DNA of 22,521 nucleotides from an uncultured Acidocella sp. (GCF_946222605.1 NZ_CAMIIE010000049.1:1-22521); one strand, 5' to 3'; positions 13,957-22,490 are shown, counted from the first letter of the stretch. Numbers and translations: made by a program. Notes: generated by a model from the sequence alone, not told the origin.

Positions 13957-15228
13957 ATGCGCGCCATGAACGCTGAGTCTGAGACATTTTCGCAAACCAT
14001 GGATGAGATGGGTAGCCGCGCCCGGACCGCCGCTGCCGCCCTGGCCACCCAGCCAGCCGCCGCGCGCGATGCCGCGTTGCGTGCCGCCGCCGGGGCACTG
14101 CGCGATGCGGCGTCTTCCATCCTGGATGCGAATGCCAAGGACATGGCCGCTTATAAAGGCTCGGCGGCCTTCGGCGACCGGCTGCTGCTGAACCCGGCCC
14201 GGGTGGAGGCAATGGCCAAGGGGCTGGAAGAGGTGGCGGATCTGCCCGACCCTCTGGCCCATACGCTGGCCGAATGGACCCGCCCGAACGGGCTGCGCAT
14301 CGCCCGCATCGCCCAGCCGATCGGCGTGCTGGGGATGATCTATGAGAGCCGCCCGAATGTCGGCGCGGATGCGGCGGCGATCGCGCTGAAATCCGGCAAT
14401 GCCATCATTCTGCGCGGCGGCTCCGAGAGTTTTCACTCCGCCCAGGCGATCCACCAGGCCGTCACCACCGGCCTGCGCGCCGCCGGGCTGCCGGCGGATG
14501 CGGTGCAGGTCGCACCCTCGACCGACCGGCGCTTCGTCGCGGCGATGCTGGGGGCGGTCGGGCATATCGATCTGATCATCCCGCGCGGCGGCAAGACGCT
14601 GGTGGAGCTGGTGCAGCGCGAGGCACGGGTGCCGGTGCTCTCCCATGCCGAGGGGCTGAACCATACTTATATCCATGCGGCCGCCGACCGTGAGATGGCG
14701 CGCAGCGTGCTGGCCAATGCCAAGATGCGCCGCCCCGGCGTCTGCGGCGCCACCGAGACGCTTCTTATAGACGCCGCCATCGCCCCGTCTTTGTTGCCGG
14801 TGCTGGTGGAGGATCTGAGCAAGCTCGGCTGCGCCTTCAAGGCCGACGCACCGGCGCGGGCCATCCTGCCTGCCCTGCCCGCCGCCGGAGAGAAGGATTT
14901 CGACACTGAATGGCAGGATGCGATCCTCAGCATCGCGGTGGTCGATGGGCCGGAGGGCGCGCTGGCGCATGTGCGCGCCCATGGCAGCGAGCATACCGAG
15001 GCCATCATCACCCAGGATGAGGCGGTGGCGGAGGCCTATCTGGCGCGCTGCCCGGCGGCGGTGACGCTGTGGAACGCTTCCACCCAGTTCTGCGATGGCG
15101 GCGAGTTCGGCTTTGGCGCGGAAATCGGCATCGCCACCGGCCATATCCATGCGCGCGGGCCGATCGGGCCGGAGCAGCTCACGACGTTCCGCTACGTGGT
15201 GCGCGGCACCGGCCAGACCCGCCCGTAA
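13957..15228 (+). CDS. proA: Gamma-glutamyl phosphate reductase
   Basis: The enzyme reduces gamma-glutamyl phosphate to glutamate semialdehyde with NADPH, the second step of proline synthesis. The 423 residues match the family length. Aldehyde-dehydrogenase-fold motifs are present: PIGVLGMIYESRPNV, LKSGNAIILRGGSE, IIPRGGKTLV, and the catalytic C263 in KMRRPGVCGATETLL. The C-terminus has FGFGAEIGIATGHIHARGP, a family signature. The first ATG (13957) has AGGA ten bases upstream; M4 at 13966 is also possible. No proB is next to it in this window. It starts a tightly packed run with nadD, rsfS and rlmH. Confidence 0.96.
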   Translation: MRAMNAESETFSQTMDEMGSRARTAAAALATQPAAARDAALRAAAGALRDAASSILDANAKDMAAYKGSAAFGDRLLLNPARVEAMAKGLEEVADLPDPLAHTLAEWTRPNGLRIARIAQPIGVLGMIYESRPNVGADAAAIALKSGNAIILRGGSESFHSAQAIHQAVTTGLRAAGLPADAVQVAPSTDRRFVAAMLGAVGHIDLIIPRGGKTLVELVQREARVPVLSHAEGLNHTYIHAAADREMARSVLANAKMRRPGVCGATETLLIDAAIAPSLLPVLVEDLSKLGCAFKADAPARAILPALPAAGEKDFDTEWQDAILSIAVVDGPEGALAHVRAHGSEHTEAIITQDEAVAEAYLARCPAAVTLWNASTQFCDGGEFGFGAEIGIATGHIHARGPIGPEQLTTFRYVVRGTGQTRP

Positions 15229-15237
15229 CCGCCCCCG

Positions 15238-15855
15238 TTGCCCTTCACCACGCCAACCCATGGCCACCGGCACCGGCTGAAAATCGGGCTGCTCGGCGGC
15301 TCGTTCAATCCGGCGCATGAGGGGCATCTGCATGTGGCGCGGGAGGCGATGCGGCATCTGGGGCTGGACCAGCTCTGGCTGCTGGTCTCGCCGGGCAACC
15401 CGCTGAAACCCGCGAATGGTATGGCGAAGCTGGCGGACCGGCTGGCGAGTGCCCGCAAGATCGCCGATGGCCGGCTTATCATCGCCACCGATATCGAGAG
15501 CCGGATGGGCACGCGCTATACCCGCGATACCCTGCGCGGCCTCAAGCGCCGCTTTCCGCGCGTGCGCTTCGTCTGGCTGATGGGGGCGGATAATCTGATC
15601 CAGCTGCCGCGCTGGGGGCGCTGGCAGGAGATCATCCATGCGATGCCGATGCTCGTCGTCCCCCGCCCCGGCGCCACCCGCCGCGCGCTGGCCGGGCGCG
15701 CGGCAAAGCGCCACCAAAAAGATCGCCTTCCCGCGCGGGCTGGGTTATGTCTGGCGACAATGCGGGCGCCGGCCTGGATTCTCCTGCCCGTGCGGGAGAA
15801 CGCGGCCTCGGCCACCGCATTGCGCCGCAGGATTTTAGAAGGAACGCAGCCATAA
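15238..15855 (+). CDS. nadD: Nicotinate-nucleotide adenylyltransferase
   Basis: It makes deamido-NAD from nicotinate mononucleotide and ATP. The 205 residues show the nucleotidyltransferase motif GLLGGSFNPAHEGHLHVA (H27 and H30 of the HxGH motif), SRMGTRYTRDTL, FVWLMGADNL, and the C-terminal SATALRRRILEG that replaces the usual ISSTxIR. No ATG exists before the first beta strand; TTG at 15238 is the only conventional start, nine bases after the proA stop and without a clear ribosome binding site. Translation may be coupled to proA. Confidence 0.93.
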   Translation: MPFTTPTHGHRHRLKIGLLGGSFNPAHEGHLHVAREAMRHLGLDQLWLLVSPGNPLKPANGMAKLADRLASARKIADGRLIIATDIESRMGTRYTRDTLRGLKRRFPRVRFVWLMGADNLIQLPRWGRWQEIIHAMPMLVVPRPGATRRALAGRAAKRHQKDRLPARAGLCLATMRAPAWILLPVRENAASATALRRRILEGTQP

Positions 15856-15950
15856 CGCGCACGCCCACCCGCACCCCGGCCAGCCGGGGCGCCAAAACCA
15901 CCGCCCCGCGCAAGCGCGCCGCCAAGCCGGCCGCCGAGTCGGTTGCCATC

Positions 15951-16373
15951 ATGCCCGGTACACCGCGCAAGAAAGCCGCCATCGCCGGCCCGAAGCGCAA
16001 AAAGGGTGAGGCCAAGCCGGCTCCCGAATTTCTCGACCGCCTGCAGGCCGTCATCGTCACCACGCTGGAGGACGACAAGGCCGAGGATATCGTCACGTTG
16101 GATCTGGCCGGCCGCGCCTCCTTCGCGGACCGCATGATCATCGCCACCGGCATCGCCGACCGGCAGATCGCCGCGATGGCGACGCATCTCTACGAGAAAC
16201 TGGCCGAGGCCGGGTTCCGCAAGCCGCTGACCGAGGGCGCCACTGGCACCGACTGGGTGCTGATCGATGCCGGGGACATCGTCGTGCATCTGTTCAAGCC
16301 GGAAGCGCGCACGCTCTACGGGCTGGAGAAGATGTGGTCCGCCGAGCTGGATGAGGCGGATAGCGAGGCTTGA
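15951..16373 (+). CDS. rsfS: Ribosome silencing factor RsfS
   Basis: The Iojap-family domain (FLDRLQAVIVTTLEDDKAED, then FADRMIIATGIADRQIAAM, GTDWVLIDAGDIVVHLFKP and YGLEKMWS) binds ribosomal protein uL14 and blocks subunit joining when nutrients are scarce. The given start is the ATG at 15951, with a basic linker before the domain. The frame is open upstream with an Ala/Lys/Pro-rich stretch (TRTPTRTPASRGAKTTAPRK). A good AGAAGGA (15836-15842) lies nine bases before ATA at 15852, which overlaps the nadD stop; ATA would be a rare start. An ATG at 15747 would overlap nadD by 109 bases. The stop overlaps the rlmH start (TTGA). Confidence 0.88.
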   Translation: MPGTPRKKAAIAGPKRKKGEAKPAPEFLDRLQAVIVTTLEDDKAEDIVTLDLAGRASFADRMIIATGIADRQIAAMATHLYEKLAEAGFRKPLTEGATGTDWVLIDAGDIVVHLFKPEARTLYGLEKMWSAELDEADSEA

Positions 16374-16828
16374 GGCTGCTCGCCATCGGCAAGGCGCCGT
16401 CCAGGGCGCCGGAGATGGAGCTGTTTGCCCGTTACGCGAAGCGCATCCGCCCCGCGATGGGGCTGGTGGAGTTCGCGGACGGGCAAGGGGCGCCCGCCGA
16501 GATCAAGCGCCGCGAGGGCGAGGCCATCCTCGCCGCGCTGAAGGCGGATGAATTTCTGATCGCACTGGATATGGACGGCGCCGCCCCGGATTCGCCGGGG
16601 CTGGCGAAGCTGCTCGCCGGCTGGCTGGAGCGGAGCAAGAAACTCGCCTTCGTGATCGGCGGGGCGGAAGGGCTGGACGCGCCGGTGATCGCCCGCGCCG
16701 GCGCCAAACTCTCGCTGGGCCCCCTCACCTGGCCGCATATGCTGGTGCGCCCGATGCTGGCCGAGCAGATTTACCGCGCGCAGAGCATTCTGGCGGGGCA
16801 TCCTTATCACCGCGCCGGGCGGCCTTGA
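16370..16828 (+). CDS. rlmH: 23S rRNA (pseudouridine1915-N3)-methyltransferase RlmH
   Basis: This SPOUT methyltransferase modifies pseudouridine 1915 in helix 69 of 23S rRNA on assembled 70S ribosomes. The 152 residues match the family length. The SAM-knot region KLAFVIGGAEGL and the C-terminal LTWPHMLVRPMLAEQIYRAQ, ending PYHRAGRP, are diagnostic. Translation starts at TTG (16370), overlapping the rsfS stop by four bases (TTGA), so it is coupled to rsfS, its usual neighbour. Confidence 0.95.
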   Translation: MRLLAIGKAPSRAPEMELFARYAKRIRPAMGLVEFADGQGAPAEIKRREGEAILAALKADEFLIALDMDGAAPDSPGLAKLLAGWLERSKKLAFVIGGAEGLDAPVIARAGAKLSLGPLTWPHMLVRPMLAEQIYRAQSILAGHPYHRAGRP

Positions 16829-16901
16829 GCCACCCTGCCATAGCCAACGCGGCGCGCTTTCCTTAAACTCCGGCCCAGAAACGCTTCAGTTAAGGACTGC
16901 A

Positions 16902-18416
16902 ATGGCCAAGAAACCCGTGATGCTGGTGATCCTCGATGGCTTCGGCTGGAACGAGTCGCCGCAGGACAATGCCGTCGCGCAGGCGCACACGCCGCATTTC
17001 GATGCGCTCTGGGAGACCTGCCCGCGCGCCTTTCTCACCACTTCGGGCCGGGTGGTCGGGCTGCCGAGCGGGCAGATGGGCAATTCCGAGGTCGGGCATC
17101 TCAATATCGGCGCCGGGCGGACGGTGATGCAGGATCTGCCGCGCATCGATGCCGCCATCGAGGATGGCACGCTGGCCAAGTCCGAGACGGTGCGGGGCTT
17201 CATCGCGGCGTTGAAGAAAAGTGGCGGCACCGCGCATCTGCTGGGGCTGGTCTCGCCGGGCGGGGTGCATTCGCACCAGGACCATGCGGTGGCGTTAGCG
17301 AAGATTCTGCACGCGGCCGGCGTCCCGGTGATCGCCCATGGCTGGATGGATGGGCGCGACACCCCGCCCGAGGCCGGGCTGGGCTATATGCGGACATTCC
17401 TGGCCGGGTTGGGCGATGCCGCGACGCTGGGCACGCTGGTCGGGCGCTATTACGCCATGGACCGCGACAAGCGCTGGGAGCGCGTGAGCCAAGCCTATGA
17501 GCTGCTGGTGGATGCCAAGGGCGCGCATTTTCCCAGCGCCGAGGCGGCGATCCAGGCCAGCTACGAGGCCAAGATCACCGATGAATTCATCAAGCCCGCG
17601 GTGATTGGCGATTATGCCGGGATCAAGGATGGCGACGGCGTCATCTGCGCCAATTACCGGGCGGACCGGGTGCGCGAGATCCTCACCGCCTTGCTCGACC
17701 CGTCTTTCGACTGCTTCCAGCCGCGCCAGCCCAAGCTGGTGGGGGCGGTGGGCATGACCGCCTATTCAGATGCGCTGGCCCCCTTCATGCAGACCATCTT
17801 CGCGCCGCAGCGCATGGATGATCTGCTGGGCGGCGTCGTCTCCAAAGCCGGCCTGAAGCAGCTGCGCATGGCGGAGACGGAGAAATATCCGCACGTCACC
17901 TATTTCTTCAATGGCGGGGTGGAGACGCCCTTCCCCGGCGAAGAGCGGATCATGGTGCCTTCGCCGAAGGTCGCCACCTATGATCTGCAGCCGGAAATGT
18001 CCGCGCCGGAGCTGACCGAGAAGGCGGTGGCGGCGATCAAGACCGGGCAGTTCGACATGATCATCCTGAATTTCGCCAATCCGGACATGGTCGGCCATAC
18101 CGGCTCGCTGCCCGCCGCGATCAAGGCGGTGGAAACGGTGGATGCTGGCTTGGGCAAAATCTGGGCGGCGGTGCAGGCGCAGGGCGGCGCGATTCTGGTC
18201 ACCGCCGATCACGGCAATTGCGAGGTGATGCGCGACCCGGAGACCGGCGGGCCGCATACCGCGCACACCACCAATCCGGTGCCGGTGCTGATCGCCGGTG
18301 GCCCGGAGGGGATCAAGCTGCATGACGGCATTCTGGCCGATATCGCGCCGACCCTGTTGAAGCTGATGGGCGTGGCCCAACCTGCTGCGATGACCGGCAA
18401 GCCGCTGTTCGGCTGA
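16902..18416 (+). CDS. gpmI: 2,3-bisphosphoglycerate-independent phosphoglycerate mutase
   Basis: This alkaline-phosphatase-superfamily enzyme of 504 residues interconverts 3- and 2-phosphoglycerate using two Mn(II) ions. Visible are D12 in MLVILDGFGWN, the phosphorylated S62 in QMGNSEVGHLNIGAGR, HGWMDGRDTPPEAG, NYRADRVREI, NFANPDMVGHTG and TADHGNCE, all in family order. TAAGGA five bases before the ATG is a good ribosome binding site. The gene precedes envC by a single base, with ctpA beyond, an arrangement common in alphaproteobacteria. Confidence 0.97.
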   Translation: MAKKPVMLVILDGFGWNESPQDNAVAQAHTPHFDALWETCPRAFLTTSGRVVGLPSGQMGNSEVGHLNIGAGRTVMQDLPRIDAAIEDGTLAKSETVRGFIAALKKSGGTAHLLGLVSPGGVHSHQDHAVALAKILHAAGVPVIAHGWMDGRDTPPEAGLGYMRTFLAGLGDAATLGTLVGRYYAMDRDKRWERVSQAYELLVDAKGAHFPSAEAAIQASYEAKITDEFIKPAVIGDYAGIKDGDGVICANYRADRVREILTALLDPSFDCFQPRQPKLVGAVGMTAYSDALAPFMQTIFAPQRMDDLLGGVVSKAGLKQLRMAETEKYPHVTYFFNGGVETPFPGEERIMVPSPKVATYDLQPEMSAPELTEKAVAAIKTGQFDMIILNFANPDMVGHTGSLPAAIKAVETVDAGLGKIWAAVQAQGGAILVTADHGNCEVMRDPETGGPHTAHTTNPVPVLIAGGPEGIKLHDGILADIAPTLLKLMGVAQPAAMTGKPLFG

Positions 18417-18417
18417 G

Positions 18418-19605
18418 GTGAGGGTTAAGCGTCTCCTGCAAAATGCGGGGCTGGCCGCGCTCTGGCTGGGCTGCGCGGCGCCAGCCTTGGCAAAGCCGCG
18501 CCATCCGGCGACGCAGCACCAGGACAGCGCCGACGCCGCCAAGCTGAAGAGGGAGCGCGCTGCGGCCGCCGCCGCGATCAAGGCGCATCAGGCGGCGGAA
18601 GCGGCGGCGGCGGCGCACCAAAAAGCGGTGGAACAGAAAGCCGCGGCGCTGGCCCAGCAGCAGGTGCAGGCCGCCGCCGCCTTGCGCGGGCTGGAGGACC
18701 AGACCTCGAAGGATGCCAACCAGCTCGCCATGCTCACCGCCGCCCAGAATGCCGCCGCCGCAAGGCTGGACCAGGCGCAGGCGGCGCTGAAGGCGCTGCT
18801 GCCGGTGATGCAGCGCCTCTCCGCCGCGCCGGCCACCACGCTGCTCGCCGCCCCGCAATCGCCAGTGGATAGCGTGCGCGGCATCGCCATTCTGCAAGGG
18901 CTGGCGCAGGAGGTCTCCGACCAGGCGCGGGCGGTGAAAACCGAGACCGCGACGCTGACCAGCGCCATCACCCAGGCGCAAGCCGCGCGCGAGGCGCTGG
19001 ATGCCGCGGTGGCGGCGCAGCAGGCGGCGGAGGCAAAGCTCTCCATGGATATCGACCAGGCGAGGCAGGATGAGCAGGATGCGGCCGACCAGAAGGTCGC
19101 CGAGGCCGCCGCCGCCGCCAAGGCCAAGCATGAGCTGACGGATCTGGACCAGGCCATCGCCAATCTGGTGCCGAAGACCCCTGCTCCGGCGACGCCGGTG
19201 AACCTGCCCAGCGGCGGGGCGGGCGCGCCGGTGGCGGGGCATGTCATCCAGCCCTATGGCGCCGCCACCGTGGCTGGCCCGGCCACCGGCATTTCCTACG
19301 CCGCCGCCCCGGGGGCGCGCGTCACCAGCCCGTGCAACGGCACCATTCTCTATGGCGGCCCGCTCTCGGGCTATGGCCAGGTGGTGATCGTGGATTGCGG
19401 CGCCAGCCTCTCTGCGGTGCTGGCGGGAATGAGCCATCTCGACGTTTCGCAGGGCCAGCGCATCGCCCATGGGCAGCCGCTGGGCAGCATGCAGCCCTTC
19501 AGCGCGAGCGATCCCACCCGCCAGCCGCGCCTCTATGTTGAGCTGCGCCGGGGCGGCCAGCCGGTGGACCCTACGGCCTGGCTGGCGGCCGGCCACTCTG
19601 GATAA
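18418..19605 (+). CDS. envC: EnvC-like murein hydrolase activator with degenerate LytM domain
   Basis: The 395-residue protein starts at GTG one base after the gpmI stop. A signal peptide (LLQNAGLAALWLGCAAPALA) is followed by an Ala/Gln-rich coiled coil (about 40-250), a Pro/Gly linker, and a C-terminal M23/LytM-like domain (about 265-390). The zinc ligands of active LytM peptidases are lost: VIVDCG replaces the usual D/H-G segment, and MSHLD and LYVELRR keep the fold. This is the EnvC pattern, in which the dead peptidase activates septal amidases rather than cutting murein. The AmiC-type amidase at 4287 is a plausible client. No clear ribosome binding site, so it is probably coupled to gpmI. 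Confidence 0.87.
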   Translation: MRVKRLLQNAGLAALWLGCAAPALAKPRHPATQHQDSADAAKLKRERAAAAAAIKAHQAAEAAAAAHQKAVEQKAAALAQQQVQAAAALRGLEDQTSKDANQLAMLTAAQNAAAARLDQAQAALKALLPVMQRLSAAPATTLLAAPQSPVDSVRGIAILQGLAQEVSDQARAVKTETATLTSAITQAQAAREALDAAVAAQQAAEAKLSMDIDQARQDEQDAADQKVAEAAAAAKAKHELTDLDQAIANLVPKTPAPATPVNLPSGGAGAPVAGHVIQPYGAATVAGPATGISYAAAPGARVTSPCNGTILYGGPLSGYGQVVIVDCGASLSAVLAGMSHLDVSQGQRIAHGQPLGSMQPFSASDPTRQPRLYVELRRGGQPVDPTAWLAAGHSG

Positions 19606-19668
19606 TCCGGGCGGGATGCTATCTAATAGGGTCAGGGCGATACGCCCGGCGTTTGAAGGGATAAATAT

Positions 19669-21042
19669 ATGCGTTTGCGCGGTGGTTTGATGCTCGGCGG
19701 GGTTTTCGTGGTCGGTCTGGCCGCCGGATCGCTGACGCAGCCCCTCTCCCGCGCTTTCGGCGACAACGCGCCAAGCGACAGCACCTATCAGCAGCTCTCG
19801 CTTTTTGGTGACATATTGTCGCAGATCAAGCAGAACTATGTGATCGATCCGCCGACCGACAAGCTGATCTACAACGCCGCCAACGGCATGCTCTCCGGGC
19901 TGGACCCGCATTCCAGCTACATGAATGCGCAGCAATATTCGGATATGCAGGTGCAGACCTCCGGCCAGTTCGGCGGGCTGGGGCTGGAAGTGACCGAGGT
20001 GAGCGGGCTGCTGAAGGTGATCACCCCGATTGACGGCACGCCGGGCCAGAAGGCAGGGATCAAGCCGGGCGACATCATCGTGGAGATCGACGGCCACGCC
20101 ACCGAAGGGCTGTCGCTGGACGATGCCGTCTCCAAGATGCGCGGCGCGCCGGGCACGCAGATCACCCTCACCATCAAGCGCAATGGCGTGAATACGCCGG
20201 TGCATGTCACCCTGACCCGCGAGATCATCAAGATCGACGATGTGAAGAGCAAGCTGCTCACCAGCACCGCCGGGCCGGTCGGCTATATCCGCCTCGACAG
20301 TTTCGATGAGAATGCCGATGCGCATATCCGCGCCGCGGTGAAGAGCCTGAACAAGCAGGCGCATGGGCCGATCCATGGCTATATCCTGGATCTGCGCGAC
20401 AATCCGGGCGGGCTGCTCGACCAGGCGGTGGCGGTGTCCGATGATTTCGTCACCAGCGGCGAGATCGTCTCCACCCATGGCCGCCATTCCGAGGACGACC
20501 AGGCCTGGTACGCCCAGGGCAATGACATCACCAATGGCGCGCCGATCGTGGTGCTGACCAATTCCGGCACCGCCTCGGCGGCCGAAATCGTCACCGCCGC
20601 CCTGCAGCAGAACCGCCGCGCGCTGGTGCTGGGCACCAAGACCTTCGGCAAGGGCTCGGTGCAGACGATCATCCCGATCGACAATGAAGGCGCGCTGCGT
20701 CTGACCACGGCGCTGTATTTCACCCCGTCCGGCAAGTCGATTCAGGATTACGGCGTGACCCCGAACGTGACGGTGGCGGATAGCGCGACGCCGGAGGACA
20801 GCTTCGCGCAGCTGCGCGAGACCGACCTGCTGCACGCCTTCACCAACCCGACCCAGCAGAAGGCCGCAGCCCTGCCGCCGCCGCTGCCGCTGCCGCCGGT
20901 GGCCGCCAGCATTCCCAACAAGCCGCCCGCCAACTGGCCGAAATTCGACCCGACCAAGCCGGCGACCGACTTCCAGCTGCAGATGGCGCTGAAGCTGATC
21001 GCCGACATGAAGCCGGCCTCGACCACGACGGCGGCAAACTGA
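19669..21042 (+). CDS. ctpA: S41 family C-terminal processing protease
   Basis: The 457-residue serine protease has an uncleaved or cleaved N-terminal membrane segment (about 3-22), a CtpA-type N-domain (NGMLSGLDPHSSYM), a PDZ domain (about 95-175; FGGLGLEVTEVSGLLKV, KAGIKPGDIIVEIDG), and the catalytic core. The Ser-Lys dyad is S303 (TNSGTASAAEIV) and K328 (TFGKGSVQ), 25 residues apart as in the family. LRDNPGGLLDQAV is the conserved loop. The C-terminal tail is Pro-rich. It degrades or trims periplasmic proteins; CtpA proteases often work on cell-wall hydrolases and their partners, fitting the neighbouring envC. GAAGGG precedes the ATG. A small GGGCG-ATA-CGCCC hairpin (19635-19647) lies in the envC-ctpA gap. 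Confidence 0.96.
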   Translation: MRLRGGLMLGGVFVVGLAAGSLTQPLSRAFGDNAPSDSTYQQLSLFGDILSQIKQNYVIDPPTDKLIYNAANGMLSGLDPHSSYMNAQQYSDMQVQTSGQFGGLGLEVTEVSGLLKVITPIDGTPGQKAGIKPGDIIVEIDGHATEGLSLDDAVSKMRGAPGTQITLTIKRNGVNTPVHVTLTREIIKIDDVKSKLLTSTAGPVGYIRLDSFDENADAHIRAAVKSLNKQAHGPIHGYILDLRDNPGGLLDQAVAVSDDFVTSGEIVSTHGRHSEDDQAWYAQGNDITNGAPIVVLTNSGTASAAEIVTAALQQNRRALVLGTKTFGKGSVQTIIPIDNEGALRLTTALYFTPSGKSIQDYGVTPNVTVADSATPEDSFAQLRETDLLHAFTNPTQQKAAALPPPLPLPPVAASIPNKPPANWPKFDPTKPATDFQLQMALKLIADMKPASTTTAAN

Positions 21043-21229
21043 CAAGAGTTTTTTGGTGCCGCTTTTTTGCAAAAAAGCGGCGAAAAACGCCGGGGCATAT
21101 GCAACCAGGTTGCCAGCACCCCAGACGTTCTGTCGCCCTTTTTGAAAAAAGGGCCACACCCTCCGGCGGCTTTCCACCGCTGCTATGCAGCGGCGGAACC
21201 TTGGCCGCCTCCGCCCAAAAACTTTTGCG
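21043..21229. repeat. Hairpin-rich intergenic repeat, MITE-like
   Basis: No gene is seen here. Ends are imperfect inverted repeats: AAGAGTTTTTTGG (21044-21056) against CCAAAAACTTTT (21215-21226). Inside are a perfect 24-bp palindrome (21058-21081: GCCGC, six T, GC, six A, GCGGC), a second stem GCCCTTTTT/AAAAAGGGC (21135-21154), and CCGCTGC-TAT-GCAGCGG (21177-21193). Bases 21151-21196 resemble 12010-12051 on the opposite strand. Either T-rich hairpin may also end transcription after ctpA. Confidence 0.6.
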
Positions 21230-21249
21230 AATTTAGGTGAGAAACCGCG

Positions 21250-21723
21250 ATGACGGACAAGCCCTCCCTGCCCTATCGGCTCAATGTCGGCGTCGTTTTG
21301 TTCTCGCAAGACGGGCATGTTTTCGTCGGCAAGCGCAAGAATTACCCCGACGCCTGGCAGCTGCCGCAAGGCGGCGTCGATGAGGGTGAGGATTTGCGCG
21401 ACGCCGTGCTGCGCGAAATGAAGGAAGAGATCGGCACCGACAAGGCCGAGATCATCGCCGAGCACCCGGACTGGCTGATCTACGACCTGCCGCCGGAGCT
21501 GATCGGGGTTGCCTGGAAGGGCAAATATCGCGGCCAGCGGCAGAAATGGTTCGCGCTGCGCTTCACCGGGCGCGATGAGGATATCGACCTTACCGCCGAT
21601 GCGCATCCGGAATTCGAAGATTGGCGCTGGGTGAAACTCTCCGAGCTGCCGGCCCTTGCAGTGGCCTTCAAGCGCGACATCTATGAGACGCTGGCACGGG
21701 ATTTCGCATCCCTCGCCGGCTGA
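21250..21723 (+). CDS. rppH: RNA pyrophosphohydrolase
   Basis: This 157-residue Nudix enzyme removes pyrophosphate from 5'-triphosphorylated RNA, which opens transcripts to decay, and can act on dinucleoside polyphosphates. YRLNVGVVLFSQDGHVFVGKR, then AWQLPQGGVDEGED with the Nudix box LRDAVLREMKEEIG (about 41-62), and WLIYDLPPEL, then KWFALRF, are typical of RppH/NudH. Its place after ctpA is conserved in many alphaproteobacteria; here the repeat element separates the two genes. AGGTGAGAAA upstream of the ATG serves as a ribosome binding site. Confidence 0.94.
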   Translation: MTDKPSLPYRLNVGVVLFSQDGHVFVGKRKNYPDAWQLPQGGVDEGEDLRDAVLREMKEEIGTDKAEIIAEHPDWLIYDLPPELIGVAWKGKYRGQRQKWFALRFTGRDEDIDLTADAHPEFEDWRWVKLSELPALAVAFKRDIYETLARDFASLAG

Positions 21724-21753
21724 ACCGCCAGCCAGATTAAGGATCACCCGCCG

Positions 21754-22413
21754 ATGATGACCCTCACCGCCGCAGACGGCCACAAATTCCACGCCTACGA
21801 AGCCGGAAACGTCAATGCCAAGCGCGGGCTTGTCGTCGTTCAGGAGATTTTCGGGGTCAACCAGCATATCCGCAATGTGGCGGAGCGCCTGGCCGGGTTC
21901 GGCTACCGGGTGCTGGCGCCGGCGATGTTCGACCGCGTCTCGCCCGGCATCGAGCTGGGCTACGACCAGGAGGGCATCGCCGAGGGGCGCGCGCTGATGC
22001 AGCAGGTGACCACCGCGCAGGCGCTGCTGGATTTACAAGCGACCGCCGCCGCCTTTGGCGAGGGTGAGCCCGTGGGTATCATCGGCTATTGCTGGGGCGG
22101 CAGCCTGGCCTGGGACGCGGCGACGCGAACCAAGAGCTTCAAGGCCGCCAGCTGCTGGTATGGCGGCGGCATCGCCGCCACCAAGGACGCCAAGCCCAAC
22201 TGCCCGGTGCAGATGCATTTCGGCACCGAGGATCACGGCATCCCGATGAGCGATGTGCAGACGATCAAGGCGGCGCAGCCGGGGGTGGATGTGTTCGTCT
22301 ATGAGGGCGCGCAGCACGGCTTCGGCTGCGAGGCGCGGGCCAGCTATAGCCGCAAGGATTGGGAGCTGGCGGAGCTGCGGGCCCTGGCGTTTTTCGCCGA
22401 ACATCTGCGCTGA
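21754..22413 (+). CDS. Dienelactone hydrolase family protein
   Basis: This alpha/beta-hydrolase of 219 residues has the catalytic triad of dienelactone hydrolases: C113 in IGYCWGGSLAW, D160 in FGTEDHGIP, and H188 in GAQHGFGC. The segment VVVQEIFGVNQHIRNVAERLA, with E31, is the family's N-terminal signature. There is no signal peptide, so it is cytoplasmic. No aromatic-degradation genes are nearby, so the substrate is open; many chromosomal members hydrolyse unidentified esters. AAGGA lies 10 bases before the first of two adjacent ATG codons (ATGATG); the second may be used. It follows rppH by 30 bases and is probably co-transcribed. Confidence 0.92.
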   Translation: MMTLTAADGHKFHAYEAGNVNAKRGLVVVQEIFGVNQHIRNVAERLAGFGYRVLAPAMFDRVSPGIELGYDQEGIAEGRALMQQVTTAQALLDLQATAAAFGEGEPVGIIGYCWGGSLAWDAATRTKSFKAASCWYGGGIAATKDAKPNCPVQMHFGTEDHGIPMSDVQTIKAAQPGVDVFVYEGAQHGFGCEARASYSRKDWELAELRALAFFAEHLR

Positions 22414-22432
22414 GATCTCCCGCATCGTAGAA

Positions 22433-22460
22433 ACGGCCGCCTTGGCGCCGGGGCGGCCGT
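22433..22460 (+). terminator. Terminator-like hairpin after the hydrolase gene
   Basis: ACGGCCGCC (22433-22441) pairs perfectly with GGCGGCCGT (22452-22460) around a 10-base GC-rich loop, 19 bases after the stop codon. The following CATTTCAT is only weakly T-rich. Confidence 0.6.
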
Positions 22461-22490
22461 CATTTCATCGATCCTTCTCGCATGGCCGGT

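Noticed and set aside
13906..15717. Upstream extension of the GNAT-Nudix frame over proA and nadD
   Set aside because: The extension is antisense to conserved proA and nadD, and its translation is compositionally biased. The GNAT domain begins right after the ATG at 13905.
18313..21867. An open frame of 1184 codons on the minus strand across envC, ctpA and rppH
   Set aside because: It is antisense to three well-recognised genes, has low-complexity His/Arg/Gly/Leu-rich translation, and no family motif. Long antisense frames are expected in GC-rich genes.
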